Of a stretch of 64,000 nucleotides of DNA, positions 50,921 through 58,976 are shown in pieces. Below the pieces are notes generated by a model. That model did not search any database. It was given only the letters and a program-made list of their open reading frames with translations, and had not been told where the DNA came from. Source of the stretch: Asanoa sp. WMMD1127 (GTDB taxonomy: Bacteria > Actinomycetota > Actinomycetes > Mycobacteriales > Micromonosporaceae). The stretch's first letter is position 1; every line of letters starts with the position of its first letter. A program made the position numbers and the translations under genes. The stretch spans positions 2,480,001 through 2,544,000 of the forward strand of contig NZ_JARUBP010000001.1 of NCBI RefSeq assembly GCF_029626225.1, read 5' to 3'.

Positions 50921-51246
50921 GGGCCAACATCACCCACGTGTGGGGAGTCCGTTACACAGAGCCGAAGTATTTCCCGATACCACCTGAACGTGTCGCACAT
51001 CTTGTCCGCTACTGGACCTCAGCCACCTTCTCGGGCGACGGCCGCGACCTGCGGAAAGCATGCGACACGCCGAATCGCGACACGCCGATGTGTGACGCTG
51101 CGTCTGGCCGATCGGCGACACGCGGGTGGCTCGTCGGTTTACGCCGGCAGTCCCGTCGGTGGGATTTCGGTCGCACACTCGCACAACACCCCGGGCGACG
51201 CACGACCATCGCCATCGCGGGCGACACTGTGCCAGACTCGGCGACC

Positions 51247-52776
51247 GTGGTGGACCGCCGTTCCGACACACTTGCCGACCGGGTGGCGGCAGCCGCTGCC
51301 GCGACGCCCGACAAGACCGCGCTGATCTGGCACGACACGACGTTGAGCTGGGCCGAGCTCGACCGCCGCGTCGACGCCGCCGCGGCCGCGCTCGTCGGGC
51401 TCAACCTGCCGACCGGGGCGCGGGTTGCGCTCGCGTTACCCAACTCACTCCGCTACGCGGTGACCTTCTTCGGGGTGCTCCGCGCGGGACTTGTCGCGGT
51501 GCCGGTCAACCCGCAGTTCACGGCCCGCGAGCTGCGCCACGTGCTGGCCGACTCCGGTGCGTCCGTGCTGGTCGCCAGCCCCGACGTGGCCCGGGTCGTC
51601 GAGGGCGTACGCGAAGACCTGCCCGACCTGGCCCGCATCGTCGACCGGTTGCCGGAGTCGGGCGAGGCCACCGCCGCCGCCCGCTTCCATAACCTGGCCG
51701 TGCTGCTCTACACCTCGGGGACCGAGGGCCGGCCCAAGGGCGCGATGCTCAGTCACCGGGCGCTGCTGGCCAACCACGAGCAGATCGGCGCCGTGACGCC
51801 GGCCGTGGTCGGGCCCGACGACACGGTGCTGCTCGCGCTGCCGCTGTTCCACGCCTACGGGCTCAACTCTGGCCTCGGCGCCGTCGCCTACCACGGGGCG
51901 ACCGGCGTGCTGATCGAGCGCTTCGACCCGGCCGACTCGCTCGCCGTCGTCGCCCGCCTCGGCGTGACCGGGCTGGTCGGCGTCCCGTCCATGTTCCAGG
52001 CGTGGTCGCTGCTGCCCGGCCTGGACCAGGCGATGGCGACCGTACGCGTGGCCGTGTGCGGCGCGGCCCCGCTCGACCCCGAGACCGCGGCCCGGTTCAC
52101 CCGCGCGACCTCGCTGCCGGTCTTCGTCGGCTACGGGCTGACGGAGACCGCGCCGGTGGTGACCTCCACATTGCTCAGTCCCGAGCCCAAGCCCGGTTCG
52201 ATCGGCCGGCCGCTGCCCGGCATCGAGCTCCGGCTCGTCTCGCCCGACGGCGCCGACGTCGCGGACGTGTCCGAGCTGGACGGTGACGAGTTCGACCTCG
52301 AGGTCGGGCCGCCGGAGACGGATCCGGGCGAGATCGTCGTGCGCGGCGCCAACCTGTTCGACGGCTACTGGCCCGACGGCCGCGACGGTCCTGACGCCGA
52401 CGGCTGGTGGGCGACGGGCGACATCGCGTACGCCGATGCCGACGGTGATCTGTTCCTCGTCGACCGCCGGGGTGAGCTGGTGATCGTCAACGGCTTCAAC
52501 GTCTACCCTCGCGAGGTGGAACAGGTTCTCGAAGCCCATCCGGGCGTCGCGGAGGCGGCCGTGATCGGCGTGCCGCATCCCTACACCGGGCAGTCCGTCA
52601 AGGCGTTCGTGGTGCGGACGCCGGGGACCGACGTGGAACCGGAGGAGCTGCTCGGCCACGCCGAACAGAACCTGGCCCGGTTCAAGACGCCGACCGCGCT
52701 GGAGTTCGTGCCCGAGCTGCCGCACTCGGCGATCGGCAAGGTGCGCAAGGCCGAGCTGCGGGGCGACGATGCCTAG
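51247..52776 (+). CDS. AMP-dependent acyl-CoA synthetase/ligase
   Basis: 509 residues, ANL superfamily. Core motifs: VLLYTSGTEGRPKGAMLSHRAL (P-loop, about 155-176), FVGYGLTETAPV, GWWATGDIAYADADGDLFLVDRRGE and the C-terminal Lys in HSAIGKVRKAEL. GTG 51247 is chosen because the family usually starts near DTLADRVAAAAA; no good Shine-Dalgarno is present. Probably activates a fatty or carboxylic acid; substrate not predictable. Overlaps the glutaredoxin gene by 8 nt. Divergent from bldN. Confidence 0.87.
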   Translation: MVDRRSDTLADRVAAAAAATPDKTALIWHDTTLSWAELDRRVDAAAAALVGLNLPTGARVALALPNSLRYAVTFFGVLRAGLVAVPVNPQFTARELRHVLADSGASVLVASPDVARVVEGVREDLPDLARIVDRLPESGEATAAARFHNLAVLLYTSGTEGRPKGAMLSHRALLANHEQIGAVTPAVVGPDDTVLLALPLFHAYGLNSGLGAVAYHGATGVLIERFDPADSLAVVARLGVTGLVGVPSMFQAWSLLPGLDQAMATVRVAVCGAAPLDPETAARFTRATSLPVFVGYGLTETAPVVTSTLLSPEPKPGSIGRPLPGIELRLVSPDGADVADVSELDGDEFDLEVGPPETDPGEIVVRGANLFDGYWPDGRDGPDADGWWATGDIAYADADGDLFLVDRRGELVIVNGFNVYPREVEQVLEAHPGVAEAAVIGVPHPYTGQSVKAFVVRTPGTDVEPEELLGHAEQNLARFKTPTALEFVPELPHSAIGKVRKAELRGDDA

Positions 52777-53005
52777 GGTCACGCTGCTCACCCGGGCCGA
52801 GTGTCACCTGTGCGACGCGGCCCGCGCGGCGCTCGACCGGGTCACCGAGCGCACCGGCGAGCCCTGGGCCGAGCGTTCGGTCGACGAGGACATCGAGCTC
52901 GAACGCGACTACGGCGACCGGCTGCCGGTGGTGCTGCTGGACGGCCGGGAGCACGGCTACTGGCGGGTCGAGGAGGACCGGCTCGCCCGGGATCTCGGTG
53001 AGTAG
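52769..53005 (+). CDS. Glutaredoxin-family protein (Rv0508-like)
   Basis: 78 residues. Thioredoxin-fold with redox pair CHLC (TLLTRAECHLCDAARAAL, about 11-14), cis-Pro in RLPVVLLDG and DUF836-like size. It could reduce disulfides using mycothiol or act as a small disulfide reductase. It overlaps the AMP-ligase stop by 8 nt. In mycobacteria an equivalent gene precedes hemA. Confidence 0.88.
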   Translation: MPRVTLLTRAECHLCDAARAALDRVTERTGEPWAERSVDEDIELERDYGDRLPVVLLDGREHGYWRVEEDRLARDLGE

Positions 53006-53014
53006 AGTCGTCGC

Positions 53015-53662
53015 GTGACGCGCACGCACCTGGTCTGGGACTGGAACGGCACGCTGCTCAACGACTTCGAGCTGGTGCTGTCGGCGACCAACCACGCCCT
53101 GGCCACGGCGGGTGGCCTGCCGGTGACCGCCGATCACCACCGGCGGCATTTCGTGCGCCCGGTCGCCGACTACTACGCGATGGTGCTGGGGCGGGCCGTC
53201 GACGCCGACGAGTTCGACCGGCTCGACGCGATCTTCCACGACGCCTACCGGGCCGGGCTGACCACCTGCGCGCTGGCCGACGACGCGGTGAACGCGATGC
53301 TGTCGTGGCCGGGCACGCAGTCGCTGCTGTCCATGTGGTTCCACGAGGACCTGGTGCCGGCCGTGACCGCGTTCGGGCTCGACGGCCGGTTCCGGCGGGT
53401 CGACGGGGTGCAGGTGGCGCTCGGCGGTGACCGGGCGTTCAAGGCGGGTCACCTCGCGCGGCATCTGGCGGCGCTCGAGGTCGACGGTGGGTCTGCCGTG
53501 CTGATCGGGGACTCGCTCGACGACGCCGACGCGGCGCGCTCCGTCGGGGCCGGGTGCGTGCTCTACAGCGGCGGGTTCACCGACGAGGAACGGCTGCGGG
53601 CCTCGGGTCACCCGGTCGCGTCGTCGCTGTCGGAGGCCGTGCAGCTCGCCTCAGCCGCGTAG
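53015..53662 (+). CDS. HAD-family phosphatase (phosphoglycolate phosphatase-like)
   Basis: 215 residues. HAD motif I VWDWNGTLLND (nucleophile Asp about 9, where Trp replaces the usual Phe), a helical cap, Lys in GGDRAFKAGHL and motif IV VLIGDSLDDADAARSVG. GTG 53015 with TAGAGT (53003-53008) ending 6 nt before it; this -10 overlaps the glutaredoxin stop, so an internal leaderless promoter is likely. Its end overlaps the convergent response regulator by 12 bp. Confidence 0.87.
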   Translation: MTRTHLVWDWNGTLLNDFELVLSATNHALATAGGLPVTADHHRRHFVRPVADYYAMVLGRAVDADEFDRLDAIFHDAYRAGLTTCALADDAVNAMLSWPGTQSLLSMWFHEDLVPAVTAFGLDGRFRRVDGVQVALGGDRAFKAGHLARHLAALEVDGGSAVLIGDSLDDADAARSVGAGCVLYSGGFTDEERLRASGHPVASSLSEAVQLASAA

Positions 53663-54295
53663 GTAGGCGAGGACCGCCAGCACCCGGCGGTGCTGTTCCT
53701 CGTCGGGCGGCAGTTGGAGCTTGGTGAAGATGTTGCGCACGTGCTTTTCCACGGCGCCGTCGCTGACCACCAGCTTGCGGGCGATCGCGGTATTGGACAT
53801 GCCCTCGGCCATGAGCCCGAGCACCTCGCGCTCGCGGGCCGTCAGCTCGCGCAGCGGGTCGTCGCGTCGCCGCCGGACCAGCAGCTGGGCGACCACCTCG
53901 GGGTCGAGCACGGTGCCGCCGCCGGCCACCCGGCCGAGCGCGTCGAGGAACTCCGTGATCGCCGCCACCCGGTCCTTGAGCAGGTAGCCGACCGCCCCGG
54001 CCCGGTCGGCGAGCAGATCGTCGGCGTACGACACCTCGACGTACTGCGAGAGCACCAGCACCGGCGTGCCCGGCACCAGCCGGCGCGCCTCGACCGCCGC
54101 CTTGAGGCCCTCGTCGGTGTGGGACGGCGGCATCCGGACGTCGACGATCGAGACGTCGGGCTTCTCCCGGACGATCGCCTCGACCAGGCTCGGTCCGTCG
54201 CCGACCGCGGCGGCCACCTCGTGGCCGTGCTCGGTGACGAGCCGGACCAGTCCTTCGCGGAGGAGCACCGCGTCATCGGCGATCACTATGCGCAC
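53651..54295 (-). CDS. NarL/LuxR-family response regulator
   Basis: 214 residues. Receiver MRIVIADDAVLLREGL (acidic pair), phospho-Asp in VSIVDVRMPPSHTDEG (about 52), Lys in GYLLKDRVAA; LuxR HTH LTAREREVLGLMAEGMSNTAIARKL and EKHVRNIFTKL. Lies directly downstream of its cognate kinase, same strand, separated by the palindrome at 54327-54372. Output genes unknown. Confidence 0.93.
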   Translation of the reverse strand: MRIVIADDAVLLREGLVRLVTEHGHEVAAAVGDGPSLVEAIVREKPDVSIVDVRMPPSHTDEGLKAAVEARRLVPGTPVLVLSQYVEVSYADDLLADRAGAVGYLLKDRVAAITEFLDALGRVAGGGTVLDPEVVAQLLVRRRRDDPLRELTAREREVLGLMAEGMSNTAIARKLVVSDGAVEKHVRNIFTKLQLPPDEEQHRRVLAVLAYLRG

Positions 54296-54326
54296 CGGTC
54301 GAGCCTAGCGATGCGCCCCGCAGTTG

Positions 54327-54372
54327 GTAACGGCCCGTTCCTATGCGAAAAGCGTTAGGAACGGGCCGTTCC
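54327..54372. repeat. Composite GGAACGG palindrome element, second copy
   Basis: Two 15-bp palindromes, 54327-54341 (GTAACGGCCCGTTCC, one mismatch) and 54358-54372 (GGAACGGGCCGTTCC, perfect), joined by 16 bp that match the spacer of the 41450-41495 copy at 15 of 16 positions in reverse orientation. It sits between a kinase and its response regulator, so it may set their relative expression. Confidence 0.85.
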
Positions 54373-54373
54373 T

Positions 54374-55681
54374 TTACAGCGGGAGCGTGGCTTGCACCAG
54401 CGTGGGGCCGCCGGCGGGGCTTGTCACCGTCAGGCGGCCGCCCGCGGCGTGCACCCGGTCGGCGAGACCGGCCAGGCCGTGGCCCTTGGAGACGTGGGCG
54501 CCGCCCTCACCGTCGTCGGAGATCTCCACCCGCAGGTCCTTGCCCTCGCGGCTGACCGCGACCCGGCACACCTGGGCCCGGCTGTGCTTGGCCACGTTGG
54601 TCAGGGACTCGGCGACCACGAAGTAGGCGGCGCTCTCCACGGACGGGTCGAGCCGGCCACCGGCGGTGCCCAGGTTCTGGTCGACCGTCAGGTCGATCGG
54701 GATCACGCCCCGGCCGGCCAGGGCGGCCAGCGCGCTGGGCAGGCCGCGGTCGACCAGGATCGGCGGGGCGATGCCGCGGGACAGCGAGCGCAGCTCGTCG
54801 AGGGTCTCCCGCGTCTGGGTGAGCGCCTCCTCGATCGTGCGGCGGGCCGCCTCGGGGTCGTTGTCGAACTGCTGCTGCGCCCGGCCCAGGTCCATGGCGA
54901 GCCGGACCAGCCGCTGCTGGGGGCCGTCGTGGATGTCGCGCTCGAGCTTGCGCAGGGCGGTCGCCTCGGCCGAGACGGCGGCCCGGCGCTGGCCCTCCAG
55001 CGTGGTGATCCTGTTGCGCATCTCGGCGACGCCGGTCAGCATCCCCTTGCTCGTGCTGGCCTGGAGCAGCGCCACGCCGCGCACCACGATCGGCAGGCTG
55101 AGCAGGAAGAACACCCCGATGACGGTGTGGACCAGGAGGCGCGGGCCGGTGCCGCTGCCGAGGCCGAGCAGGGTGTTGAGGTCGACCTCGTCGGGGTCGC
55201 GGGGGATGGCCCAGTCCCACATCCAGTAGGTGATGCCGCCGAGCGCGCCGGCCCACCACGTGACGGTGACCACGAACGAGAAGATCGACAGGACGAACTT
55301 GACAAGGGCGTGCAGGGCGTCGAGCCACGACTGGCTGTCGCCGACGATCGCGAGGACCCGGCGGAACAGGCCGGCGCCGGGGCTGGCGGTGCGGTATTCC
55401 GGGCGGACCCGGGGCACCCGCAGCACGGGGCCGATGGCCATCCGGTCGAGGTCGGCGAAGAACCGGGCGACCAGCAGGGCGCCGGCCAGCACGGGCAGGC
55501 CGATGCCGGTGACGATCAGGCCGGCGCTGAGCACGAGACCGACCAGGCACGCGACGAAACCGGCGATCGCCAGCGGGAAGCCCACGATCACGTACGCCGA
55601 GTCGGTCAGCAGTTGACGCACGATGCCACGGTGGAATGCGGGCGTGGCCTCCGCGGGGCTGGGAACGACGGCTGTTGTCAT
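54374..55681 (-). CDS. Sensor histidine kinase with Sensor (PF13796-like) domain
   Basis: 435 residues. N-terminal membrane sensor with two pairs of helices (about 30-75 and 125-215; GFPLAIAGFVACLVGLVLSAG), DHp H-box RKLERDIHDGPQQRLVRLAMDLG (His near 265), HATPase N-box ESLTNVAKHSRA and G-box SKGHGLAGLADRVHAAGG. ATG 55681 is chosen because TAGCGT (55694-55689) ends 7 nt upstream. Signal unknown; likely envelope or lipid related in this class. Confidence 0.92.
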   Translation of the reverse strand: MTTAVVPSPAEATPAFHRGIVRQLLTDSAYVIVGFPLAIAGFVACLVGLVLSAGLIVTGIGLPVLAGALLVARFFADLDRMAIGPVLRVPRVRPEYRTASPGAGLFRRVLAIVGDSQSWLDALHALVKFVLSIFSFVVTVTWWAGALGGITYWMWDWAIPRDPDEVDLNTLLGLGSGTGPRLLVHTVIGVFFLLSLPIVVRGVALLQASTSKGMLTGVAEMRNRITTLEGQRRAAVSAEATALRKLERDIHDGPQQRLVRLAMDLGRAQQQFDNDPEAARRTIEEALTQTRETLDELRSLSRGIAPPILVDRGLPSALAALAGRGVIPIDLTVDQNLGTAGGRLDPSVESAAYFVVAESLTNVAKHSRAQVCRVAVSREGKDLRVEISDDGEGGAHVSKGHGLAGLADRVHAAGGRLTVTSPAGGPTLVQATLPL

Positions 55682-55854
55682 GCCGTCGACGCTAGGCATC
55701 CGCCCTGTTCACCCCCATCCCGTCGGCTTGCCTCTTCAGGGTAGGGCTGTCCGTACCACCACTGGCCCCCCGCGTCACGGATTTGGTGGTAGAGGCGTCA
55801 TTTACGCAATAATCGGCTTCGGGATGGGTGCCGTCGTGCGCTCAAGATCGCGAT

Positions 55855-55872
55855 TTGTGCACGAGTTCACAA
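55855..55872 (+). promoter_or_regulatory. Rex operator (ROP) upstream of rex-hemACDB
   Basis: TTGTGCACGAGTTCACAA matches the Rex operator form TGTGAACGCGTTCACA at 14 of 16 core positions. A TACGCT -10 (55878-55883) follows 5 bp later, so bound Rex would cover the -35 area and block transcription when NADH/NAD+ is low. The leader to the rex ATG is about 100 nt. Confidence 0.85.
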
Positions 55873-55993
55873 GCGCCTACGCTGTAACCCCGACGAATCC
55901 CGTTAACACAGCCGGTCACCGCGCCGCACTTCGGGGGCCCCACACCGCGGGCCCCGTGCGCGGGCAAGCCAGACGATCGCAACACGGAGTCGC

Positions 55994-56749
55994 ATGAGCC
56001 AGCACCGCCCGAATGGCCCCAACGGACGGTCCGGCGGCGTACCCGCCCTGCCGGACCTGCCCGAGGCGACGGTGGCCCGCCTGCCCGAATACCTTCGCGC
56101 GCTGCACGCGATCGCCGAAGCGGGCAACGACACCGTCTCCAGCGAAGGGCTCGCCACGGCGGCCGGGGTCAACTCGGCGAAACTGCGCAAAGACCTTTCC
56201 CACCTCGGCTCCTACGGGACACGGGGGGTCGGCTACGACGTCGCCCTGCTGATCGACCAGATCGAGTTCACCCTCGGGTTGACCCAGCGCCGGGCGGTCG
56301 CCCTGGTCGGCGTCGGTAATCTCGGTCACGCCCTCGCCGGCTACGCGGGGTTCGCCAGCCGCGGGTTCCGCATCGCGGCGCTCTTCGACGCCGACCGGGC
56401 CCGGGTGGGCGAGCCGATCAACGGGCTCAACGTGCGGCACATCTCCGAGCTGGCCGATGTCGCCGCGGCCGAGTCGATCGCGATCGGCGTCATCGCCACA
56501 CCGGCCGGCGCGGCCCAGGAGGTCGCCGACGCCCTCGTCGCGGCCGGCGTCACCAGCATCCTCAACTTCGCGCCGTGCGTGCTTTCCGTCCCCGAAGGGG
56601 TAGACGTCCGCAAGGTCGACCTGGCGATCGAGTTGCAGATTCTCTCGTTCCACGAGCACCGTAAGTCGGCGCTGACCGCCCTCCCCGGCGGATATACGAG
56701 CCCCAACGGGCTCGCGGCGACCGGGACGGAAGAGGCGGTGGGCACGTGA
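55994..56749 (+). CDS. rex: Redox-sensing transcriptional repressor Rex
   Basis: 251 residues. N-terminal winged helix (ATVARLPEYLRALHAIAEAG, VNSAKLRKDLSHLGSYGTRGVGYDV) and C-terminal NAD(H)-binding Rossmann domain (VALVGVGNLGHALAGYAGF). It releases DNA when NADH/NAD+ rises, and controls respiratory and haem genes. First gene of the operon rex-hemA-hemC-hemD-hemB, as in Streptomyces. CGGAG lies 4 nt before the ATG. Autoregulation is indicated by the operator at 55855. Confidence 0.96.
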   Translation: MSQHRPNGPNGRSGGVPALPDLPEATVARLPEYLRALHAIAEAGNDTVSSEGLATAAGVNSAKLRKDLSHLGSYGTRGVGYDVALLIDQIEFTLGLTQRRAVALVGVGNLGHALAGYAGFASRGFRIAALFDADRARVGEPINGLNVRHISELADVAAAESIAIGVIATPAGAAQEVADALVAAGVTSILNFAPCVLSVPEGVDVRKVDLAIELQILSFHEHRKSALTALPGGYTSPNGLAATGTEEAVGT

Positions 56750-58053
56750 ACCTGATCGTGGTGGGCGCTTCCTACAAGACCACGCCGGTCGCCATGCTGG
56801 AGCAGCTGGCGGTGCCGGCGCCCGACGTGATCGGCACGCTCGACAAGCTCGTCGCCCAGCCCTACGTGCGCGAGGCGGTCGTGCTGTCCACCTGCAACCG
56901 GGTGGAGATCTACGCGGCGGTCACCGGGTTCCACGGCGGTCTCACCGACATCTGCGCGGTGCTCGGCGAGCGCGCCGGCCGGGCCCCGGCCGAGCTGGCC
57001 AACAACCTCTACGTGCACCACGGCGCCGCCGCGGTCGAGCACACCTTCCGGGTCGCCACCGGCCTCGACTCCATGGTGATCGGCGAGGCGCAGATCCTCG
57101 GCCAGCTACGCGACGCCTACCACGCGGCCACCGAGGCCGACAGCGCCGGCCGCACGCTGCACGAGCTGATGCAGCAGGCGCTGCGGGTCGGCAAGCGGGC
57201 CCACGCCGAGACCGGCATCGACAAGGCCGGGCAGAGCGTCGTGACCGCGGCCCTCGACATCGCGGCCACCCACTTCCCCGGCGCGCTCGCCGACCGACCG
57301 GCCCTGGTGGTCGGCGCCGGCGCGATGGGCGCGCTCTCCGTCGCCACGCTGTCCCGGCTGGGCGTCGGCCCGGTGTCCGTGACCAACCGGGGCGCCGACC
57401 GCGCGGTCCGGCTCGCCGCGGCCTACGGCGCGACCGCCGTCCCGATGGCCGAGCTGACTCGTACCCTCGCCGAGGTTGACGTCGTGGTCGCCGCCACCGC
57501 CTCCACCGAGCCGGTGCTCACCCGCGACACCGTCGCCGCCGCGCTGCCCGGCCGCACCACCCCGCTCGTGCTGCTCGACCTGGCCGTGCCGCGCGATGTC
57601 GAGCCCGAGGTCGCCGGCCTGCCCGGCGTCGTCGTGGTCGACATCGACACGCTCGCCGCCGAGCTGCGCGCCGGCCAGCACGCCGCCGACGAGGTGGCGG
57701 TGCAGGGCATCGTCGAGGCCGAGGTCGAGACGTTCGTCGGCTGGCTGCGCGGTGCCGACGTGGCGCCCACGGTGGCCGCGCTGCGCACCCGGGCCGACGA
57801 GGTGGTGGCCGCCGAGCTCAGCCGGCTGCGCCAGCGCAGCCCCGAGCTGTCCGAGGAGCAGCGGGCCGAGGTCGCGCACACCGTGCACCGGGTCGTCCGC
57901 CGCCTCCTGCACTCTCCGACCGTCCGCGTGCGGCAGCTCGCCGCCGAGCCGGGCGGCGACCAGTACGCCACGCTGCTGCGCCAGCTCTTCGACCTCGAGG
58001 TGCCGCAGACCGCGCAGGCCGACGACGTCCCACCGTTGGGAGACCATTCATGA
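56746..58053 (+). CDS. hemA: Glutamyl-tRNA reductase
   Basis: 435 residues. First enzyme of C5-pathway tetrapyrrole synthesis: NADPH-dependent reduction of Glu-tRNA(Glu) to glutamate-1-semialdehyde. Catalytic Cys in VVLSTCNRVEIYA (about 50), GLDSMVIGEAQILGQ, Rossmann VVGAGAMGALSVATL and C-terminal helical dimerisation domain. GTG start overlaps the rex stop. hemL is not in the window. Confidence 0.97.
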   Translation: MNLIVVGASYKTTPVAMLEQLAVPAPDVIGTLDKLVAQPYVREAVVLSTCNRVEIYAAVTGFHGGLTDICAVLGERAGRAPAELANNLYVHHGAAAVEHTFRVATGLDSMVIGEAQILGQLRDAYHAATEADSAGRTLHELMQQALRVGKRAHAETGIDKAGQSVVTAALDIAATHFPGALADRPALVVGAGAMGALSVATLSRLGVGPVSVTNRGADRAVRLAAAYGATAVPMAELTRTLAEVDVVVAATASTEPVLTRDTVAAALPGRTTPLVLLDLAVPRDVEPEVAGLPGVVVVDIDTLAAELRAGQHAADEVAVQGIVEAEVETFVGWLRGADVAPTVAALRTRADEVVAAELSRLRQRSPELSEEQRAEVAHTVHRVVRRLLHSPTVRVRQLAAEPGGDQYATLLRQLFDLEVPQTAQADDVPPLGDHS

Positions 58054-58976
58054 CCGCGCTGCGCCTGGGTACGCGGGCCAGCAAGCTCGCGCTCGCCCAG
58101 TCCCGCCTGGTCGCCGACGCCGTGACCGCCGCCACCGGCCGCCCGGTCGAGCTGGTGGAGATCTCCACGGCCGGCGACCGCTCGTCCGCGCCGGTCGCCC
58201 AGCTCGGCGTCGGCGTGTTCGTGTCGGCCCTGCGCGACGCGCTGATGGAGAACCGCATCGACATCGCGGTGCACTCCTACAAGGACCTGCCGACCGCGCT
58301 GCCGGGCGCCCTGCACATCGCCGCGATCCCGCCCCGAGAGGACCCGCGCGACGCGCTGATCGCCCGCGACGGCCGGTCGCTGACCGACCTGCCGGCCGGC
58401 GCGCAGGTCGGCACCGGCGCGCTGCGGCGGATCGCCCAGCTCAACGCTTTGCGGCTGCCGTTGACGGTGACGCCGATCCGGGGCAACGTCGACACCCGGA
58501 TCAAGCGGGTCACCGGCCCGGAGGCCGACCTTGACGCCGTCGTGCTCGCTCGGGCCGGGTTGGTCCGGCTCGGGCGCGCTGACGAGATCACCGAAACGCT
58601 CGACCCCATGCTGATGCTGCCCGCACCGGCACAGGGTGCGTTGGCGGTGGAGTGCCGGCACGACGACCACGACCTGGTCGCCGAGCTCGGCGCGCTCGAC
58701 GACGGACCGACCCGGGCCGCGGTCACCGCGGAACGGGCGTTGCTGGCCACGCTGGAGGCCGGGTGCAGTGCCCCGGTCGCCGCCTACGCGGAGTTCGCGG
58801 AGGGCGAGGACGGCGACGAGATCTACCTGCGCGGTGCGGTGATCAGCCCGGACGGCGAACGCGCCATCCGGCTGTCCCGCACCGGAACGCCCAGCGCCGC
58901 GGCGGAGATCGGCAAGGCACTCGCCGCCGAGCTCCTCGACCGTGGCGCCGATACCTTGTTTGGGAGCACAGAATGA
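58050..58976 (+). CDS. hemC: Porphobilinogen deaminase (hydroxymethylbilane synthase)
   Basis: 308 residues. Joins four porphobilinogens to hydroxymethylbilane. LRLGTRASKLALAQSRLVAD, HSYKDLPTALP, GTGALRRIAQLNALR and the dipyrromethane-cofactor Cys in LEAGCSAPVAAYAEF. Its ATG overlaps the hemA stop by 4 nt (ATGA), and its own stop overlaps hemD the same way, so tight co-translation. Confidence 0.97.
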   Translation: MTALRLGTRASKLALAQSRLVADAVTAATGRPVELVEISTAGDRSSAPVAQLGVGVFVSALRDALMENRIDIAVHSYKDLPTALPGALHIAAIPPREDPRDALIARDGRSLTDLPAGAQVGTGALRRIAQLNALRLPLTVTPIRGNVDTRIKRVTGPEADLDAVVLARAGLVRLGRADEITETLDPMLMLPAPAQGALAVECRHDDHDLVAELGALDDGPTRAAVTAERALLATLEAGCSAPVAAYAEFAEGEDGDEIYLRGAVISPDGERAIRLSRTGTPSAAAEIGKALAAELLDRGADTLFGSTE

